From Trachelipus rathkii (taxonomy: Eukaryota > Arthropoda > Malacostraca > Isopoda > Trachelipodidae), in assembly GCA_015478945.1 (NCBI GenBank), contig JABUQX010131187.1, positions 1 to 17,493 on the forward strand: DNA of 17,493 nucleotides, in the 5' to 3' direction. The position numbers and the translations under genes were made by a program. Below the pieces are notes generated by a model. It saw only the letters and a program-made list of their open reading frames with translations. It was not told where the DNA came from and searched no databases. Numbering within the stretch: position 1 is the first letter of the stretch; every line of letters starts with the position of its first letter. Shown here one piece after another: positions 11,222 through 17,493 of the stretch.

Positions 11222-12540
11222 AGTTCAGAGAGCATCAAACATTTAAAAGGTTGCCAGTGTTAGTGTCATTTGAAGGGAAGTTTCAGCTGCCTAACGTTCC
11301 GAAACTTGAAAATGGAACAGAAAAAATTCAAACTGAAGCAATTCTTGATGTTCTTTATGAATGGGGCAGTGTGGACAAAGTTAAGGCATTATGTTGTGAT
11401 ACCACCGCTTCCAACACTGGTCACTTGATAGGAGCGTGCATTTTACTTGAACATTTATTGGGAAAAAATTTGATGTATTTACCTTGCCGTCCACACATAA
11501 TTGAGCTTGAACTGAAAGTCGTGTTCGAGGCAAAGCTTGAATCGCCTACGTTCAGTCCGGGTGTGCAACTCTCTAAGCGAATCAAAGATCAATGACCAAC
11601 AATAAACCTTGAAATATTTGTAAGTAAAATTCAAGACGAAATTGTTGAACAACGTGTTCGTATTAGTCATGCCAATTTATTACAGATTTGTTCGAGTTTT
11701 CTACAAGATAGCCTGTGCAGGGGTAACAACAAGGAACTTCTGGAGTTCATTATACTATTTCTAGGTGGAAGTCTAACTCATATAATTATATTTCAATATC
11801 CAGGTGCCTTTTCTAATGCTAGATGGATTGCGAAAGCTATATATTGCCTGAAAATATATATGTTTCGAAAATAATTCTATTTGAGAACTACAGAAGAACA
11901 ACAACTTCGAGATATCTGAGTATTTAGAGTAAAAGTGTTTTTGGATCATGGTTTAGGGTCCAAACGCTGTTGCAATGCCTTTCAATGATTTCATATTTCT
12001 TAAAACATTATCAGATTATCCAGATCTCATAATTTCCAAAGTAGACGGCGAAATTTTGCAAACATTTATAGTATTTGGTTCCTGAAATTGTAGCTTTTTC
12101 TTTGTTCGATGAACGCGTGGACTCGGAAATAAAGCAAAAATGGTTATAGCTATGAGATCTATTGATAACACAAAGAAAGGTATCAAGAAATATACCCTCA
12201 ATCTGATGCACGTGAAAGAGACAGTGTCGCATGATTTGGTCAGTTTGTTATGTTCGAATCTTTGTTTTTATTTTCGAGGTTTAAGGTTTCTTTTGAGTTT
12301 TTTTTTAAATTAGATCCACATAAGTGGGAAACAGACACACACTATAATCAAGCATTTCATGCTTTCTCGAAGTTACTGGTAACAAATGATGCGGCAGAGG
12401 GCGGTATAAAATTAATTCAGGAATGTATCAACATCTTACCTAAGGATGGTGAGAAAGGCAATTCTTGTTGCATGCGGTATTTGAGTAACGTTCTAAGTAC
12501 CCCGATAGCAGAAAAAAAAACTCTGCAGGAATCTATATAA
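11222..12540 (+). pseudogene. Decayed hAT-like transposase gene, C-terminal two thirds
   Basis: The first intact piece is the last part of a 159-codon frame (11116-11595). From residue 44 on it reads KRLPVLVS, then DTTASNTG (residues 95-102), GACILLE, and CRPH (124-127) followed by IIELEL. I recognise this order from an invertebrate family of transposase-derived proteins. The Asp before SNTG and the CxxH resemble the RNase H-fold core of hAT transposases. The homology continues after the stop at 11593 (TGA where Trp is expected): FSNARWIAKAIYCLKIYMF, then LRTTEEQQLRDI, with stops at 11872 (TAA) and 11917 (TGA). It moves to a second frame at about 11957 (PFNDFIFLKTLSDYP), to a third at about 12063 (YLVPEIVAFSLFDERV, preceded by TAG at 12069 where Trp is expected), back to the second at 12140, and to the first at about 12296 (LDPHKWETD, LLVTNDAAEGGIKLI). 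It ends at TAA 12538-12540. At least four stops and about four frame changes mean it is not functional. The family is fairly sure; the hAT assignment is less so. No terminal inverted repeats were found. Confidence 0.85.
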
Positions 12541-12920
12541 CATTTGACATTTAATGACAAAGATAATTGTAAATGTATTTCTTATTTTAGTGCAATTGAC
12601 AATGTGCAATGTCCACGAGTATATTATTGAATATTTAAAAAAATTGTTCACAGTACGGATTTCATTTCATTTACATAATTTGTCAGTTTACATATGTTAT
12701 TGCATGAAATGCAATAAAATACAATCCCTAAATGTCAACGCAAAACAAAAAAGACCTTTCCCTCATTTTGAGCAATTAATATTGTTGTATACTTAATTAA
12801 AATTGGGAAAAGGGAAAAATGTATCCGTGACAAAAAAAAAATAAAATAAAAAGGCTAAATAATTCTATAATTTCACGGAATTTTCAGCACCACTTAAACT
12901 TGTCCAATTATCGTATAATT
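12541..12920. other. 3' flank of the relic, no gene
   Basis: The flank is A+T-rich and contains an 80-codon frame (12554-12796) with no family resemblance, best treated as chance. An A-rich run, A10 then TAAAATAAAAAGG, lies at 12832-12853. It could be a tail remnant but is over 100 bp beyond the nearest AATAAA, so a retrocopy origin is not supported. Confidence 0.5.
12713..12718 (+). promoter_or_regulatory. Possible AATAAA polyadenylation signal
   Basis: AATAAA lies in the context TGCAATAAAATAC about 170 bp after the final stop of the transposase relic, a plausible distance for a 3' end. The hexamer is common by chance in DNA this rich in A and T, so confidence is low. Confidence 0.25.
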
Positions 12921-13007
12921 TGATGCATATTATTATTACCATACATGGAAACATATTAGGTGGCGCTTTTCAAAAATATTTAAAATTTAAAAATAAGAAC
13001 CACTCTA

Positions 13008-13235
<228 letters not shown>

Positions 13236-13304
13236 AACGAATCCTGACGAAGATTTTTAGATGTTTGGAAGGTTATGCTCTATATGGTTAAACACAATAC
13301 TCAT

Positions 13305-13331
13305 CATTTATTATTATTATTATTATTGTTT

Positions 13332-13335
<4 letters not shown>
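13305..13335. repeat. Short (TTA)n microsatellite
   Basis: About six TTA/ATT units with one TTGTTT interruption lie directly before the next TA tract. It may be a transitional zone from which the dinucleotide run grew. Confidence 0.7.
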
Positions 13336-13402
<67 letters not shown>

Positions 13403-13452
13403 CTATATATATATATATATATATATATACTCTTTATCTTCTTATATAATAA

Positions 13453-13489
<37 letters not shown>
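13335..13489. repeat. (TA)n microsatellite in three runs
   Basis: Runs at about 13335-13398, 13404-13429 and 13459-13489 are separated by CATAC and by CTCTTTATCTTCTTATATAA-type sequence. The last run stops at TTGATGAGTAAC, where the tRNA-like repeat block begins. Confidence 0.9.
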
Positions 13490-13490
<1 letters not shown>

Positions 13491-13491
<1 letters not shown>

Positions 13492-13550
13492 ATGAGTAAC
13501 TGCTCATCCTTCTACACCTCACGGCATTGTAATAGGTATTGATAAAAATA
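13491..13550 (-). repeat. Partial tRNA-like repeat unit, left edge
   Basis: Positions 13496-13550 match 13788-13842 over 55 bp with about five substitutions and two one-base indels. Both contain GTAACTGCTCATCCTTCTAC and end in GGTATTGATAAAA. This is the start of a further minus-strand unit, cut off on the left where its ATCAATA motif passes directly into the (TA)n tract. It gives a direct repeat with a period of 292 bp. Confidence 0.8.
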
Positions 13551-13842
13551 CCCTAGGTGGTTCACATGCTGTGATTGAACCTGGGCCCCTAACAGGAGTA
13601 CGTAAGTGCTAAACCACTACGCTGAATTAGACCTAAAAGAAGAATGGACAAATCTTCCATGGAGAATAAACACCCACACCATGCACGACATGACAGCACT
13701 CTTCCGTCCTCGGGCGTAGGGTCTAGCAGACTTGCCTCACAGGAACGAAAATACTCGTCAAACCGGGGATTATATTGTATTGATAATGTAACTGCTCATC
13801 CTTCTACACCTTACCGCGGTTTAATAAGGTATTGATAAAATA
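13551..13842 (-). mobile_element. tRNA-like repeat unit R (SINE-like), minus strand
   Basis: Read on the minus strand, the unit begins with TATTTTATCAATACC, passes an internal TTATCAATACAAT, and has a leader that includes GGTGTGGGTGTTTATTC and CATTCTTCTTTTAG. It then has an A-box-like GCGTAGTGGTTTAGCAC (plus-strand 13606-13622) and a B-box-like GGTTCAATC (13573-13581). These are internal RNA polymerase III promoter elements as in tRNA genes and tRNA-derived SINEs. No cloverleaf can be completed, so it is not a tRNA gene. Unusually for a SINE, about 150 bp or more of shared sequence precedes the tRNA-like part. The 63-codon frame at 13644-13835 is a chance reading of the leader. Confidence 0.7.
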
Positions 13843-13879
13843 TACATATTGGGTAATTCAACCTACAGATTCTTGTGTA
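13843..13879. other. Junction between opposite-facing repeat units
   Basis: This short segment separates the minus-strand unit from the first plus-strand unit and matches neither clearly. It marks the inversion point of the block. Confidence 0.4.
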
Positions 13880-14010
13880 TAGGTGGTGCTTATATTCGCA
13901 AAGGAACTCATTTGTCGCGTTCTTCTTTTAATTCATCGTGGCGTAGTGGTGCAAGCCTTATGCGGTCATCTGCTAGGGTAGGTTCAATCAGCAAATTAAC
14001 TCCCAACAAG
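13880..14010 (+). mobile_element. tRNA-like repeat unit P1 (SINE-like), 5' truncated
   Basis: The leader GGTGGTGCTTATATTC and TTTGTCGCGTTCTTCTTTTA leads to GCGTAGTGGTGCAAGC (A-box-like, 13941-13956), then TCATCTGCTAG, then GGTTCAATC (B-box-like, 13981-13989). The tail AGCAAATTAACTCCCAACAAG aligns with the tail of unit R. The first half of the unit is missing compared with R and P2. The next unit begins immediately at 14011. The 83-codon frame at 13849-14100 is a chance reading across units. Confidence 0.7.
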
Positions 14011-14280
14011 TATTTTATCAACTACATAATTAATAGAAGATACCTTATCAATACAATGCAATCCTTTGTTGGTGTTTTTCACCTTTTGCGGTGCCAGTGA
14101 ATTCTACGCACCAGTGTGGACGAAGAGCGGAGTCGTAATCGTGGTGGGTGTTTATATTCCCCACAGGAGATTGTCGCGTTCTTTATTTTAAGTCATCGTA
14201 GCGTAGTGGTCAAGCACTTACGCTGTCATCTGCTAGTTCCCAGGTTCAATCTCAAGCCAGGGTGAATTACTCAATAAAAT
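14011..14280 (+). mobile_element. tRNA-like repeat unit P2 (SINE-like), nearly complete
   Basis: The unit starts TATTTTATCAAC and has the internal TTATCAATACAATG. It continues with CTACGCACC, GGTGGGTGTTTATATTCC and TTGTCGCGTTCTTTATTTTA, then GCGTAGTGGTCAAGCAC (A-box-like, 14201-14217) and GGTTCAATC (B-box-like, 14243-14251). The middle word CTGTCAT sits where an anticodon loop would be and is faintly like tRNA-Asp, which is a weak guess. After about 270 bp the next unit seems to start (TATTTATCCATATA at 14281) and runs straight into (TA)n. Confidence 0.7.
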
Positions 14281-14287
14281 TATTTAT

Positions 14288-16509
<2,222 letters not shown>

Positions 16510-16589
16510 CCGTGCAATTATAGAAGAAAACTTTTTTTCCAAGAATTACTCTTCGTACGTTATAAATAATTTCTTTATATTTTTCGAAC

Positions 16590-17272
<683 letters not shown>

Positions 17273-17277
17273 CTTTG

Positions 17278-17339
17278 CCCTTTCAAAAGGGTTAACCGAT
17301 ATATTTCGAATGAACGATGTAATCGATTTTTTTCGATTA
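17278..17339. repeat. Two small inverted repeats
   Basis: CCCTTT/AAAGGG (17278-17291, 2-base loop) and TAATCGA/TCGATTA (17320-17339, T6 loop) lie just after the final TA tract. Each is short, and no function can be assigned. Confidence 0.4.
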
Positions 17340-17394
17340 TTTCAAGGCAATAGTGCGTCAAGGTTGCCCAATAAGTTTTTTCTTTTTTAACTAG

Positions 17395-17493
17395 AATACC
17401 AAGGGTCGTCGCAAGATGGAAAAGGAGTCAGGGTCTCAGCCTCAGCGGGGACACGATGAGACGTCGTCCCCATCTGTCCCTCACCATCGGCTC
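17395..17493 (+). other. Possible start of a coding exon or repeat, cut by window edge
   Basis: The last 100 bp are much richer in G and C than anything else in the window. One frame is open from after the TAG at 17392 to the edge, with an ATG at 17416 that opens a 26-codon stretch reading MEKESGSQPQRGHDE and then a Ser/Pro/His-rich part. The minus strand is also open in one frame over this part, so coding strand and reality are unproven. GGGGAC/GTCCCC (17447-17471) forms an inverted repeat. I do not recognise a family. It could be an exon, the 5' end of a retroelement, or unique G+C-rich DNA. Confidence 0.3.

Noticed and set aside
11479..12232. Minus-strand frames of 61-73 codons
   Set aside because: They lie antisense to the transposase relic and share no features with known proteins. 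They are shadows of the plus-strand gene.
12554..12796. 80-codon frame just after the relic's last stop
   Set aside because: It does not continue the family's C-terminus and has no recognisable motif. Its A+T-driven composition fits chance.
12832..12853. Poly(A) tail making the relic a processed retrocopy
   Set aside because: The A-rich run is over 100 bp beyond the nearest AATAAA and is interrupted. There is no target duplication, and A-rich runs are common here.
13644..14100. Two frames of 63 and 83 codons
   Set aside because: They overlap the tRNA-like repeat units, run against the direction of one unit, and show no protein features.
14199..14258. Genuine tRNA gene
   Set aside because: A-box and B-box words are present, but no acceptor or anticodon stem pairs properly, and related copies differ at positions a tRNA would conserve.

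Overview
This window looks like intergenic DNA from an invertebrate animal nuclear genome. It is extremely A+T-rich, carries long dinucleotide microsatellites, contains RNA polymerase III-type tRNA-like repeats, and holds one decayed eukaryotic transposase-like gene. Nothing bacterial or viral was seen. The lineage is uncertain: the transposase-like family is one I associate with arthropods and other invertebrates, and TA tracts with short TATGTATGTATAC-type interruptions also recall molluscs such as cephalopods. No intact gene can be supported, and no open reading frame of 60 codons or more occurs before about 11.1 kb.

Layout. Positions 1-8140 are mostly scrambled A/T DNA. Imperfect TA blocks, in which TA phase flips every few bases, alternate with moderately unique A+T-rich DNA. 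A degenerate tandem repeat of roughly 200 bp lies at about 2230-3150. Positions 8140-11100 are more complex in sequence but show no gene; three consecutive inverted repeats sit at 8284-8362.

Positions 11222-12540 hold a broken transposase-like gene, probably of the hAT/RNase H-fold kind. It can be followed through at least four in-frame stops and about four frame changes. A possible poly(A) signal follows at 12713.

From 13.0 kb to 17.3 kb the window is dominated by long, nearly perfect (TA)n tracts. Between two of them, at about 13491-14289, is a block of three related units, each with a tRNA-like A box and B box plus a shared leader of 150 bp or more. One unit is on the minus strand and two on the plus strand. 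At both edges of the block the unit sequence turns into (TA)n at an ATCAATA-like motif. A (TTTC)n polypyrimidine stretch of about 430 bp lies at 16590-17022. The last 100 bp are clearly richer in G+C and open in one frame to the window edge, so a gene or another repeat may begin there.

The parts do not form a working pathway. The picture is of transposon remains, a tRNA-related repeat and microsatellite expansion. The main points of interest are the mosaic tRNA-like block and its relation to the (TA)n tracts, the reconstructable transposase relic, and the sharp contrast between scrambled TA on the left and clean TA on the right, which could be biological or an assembly artefact.
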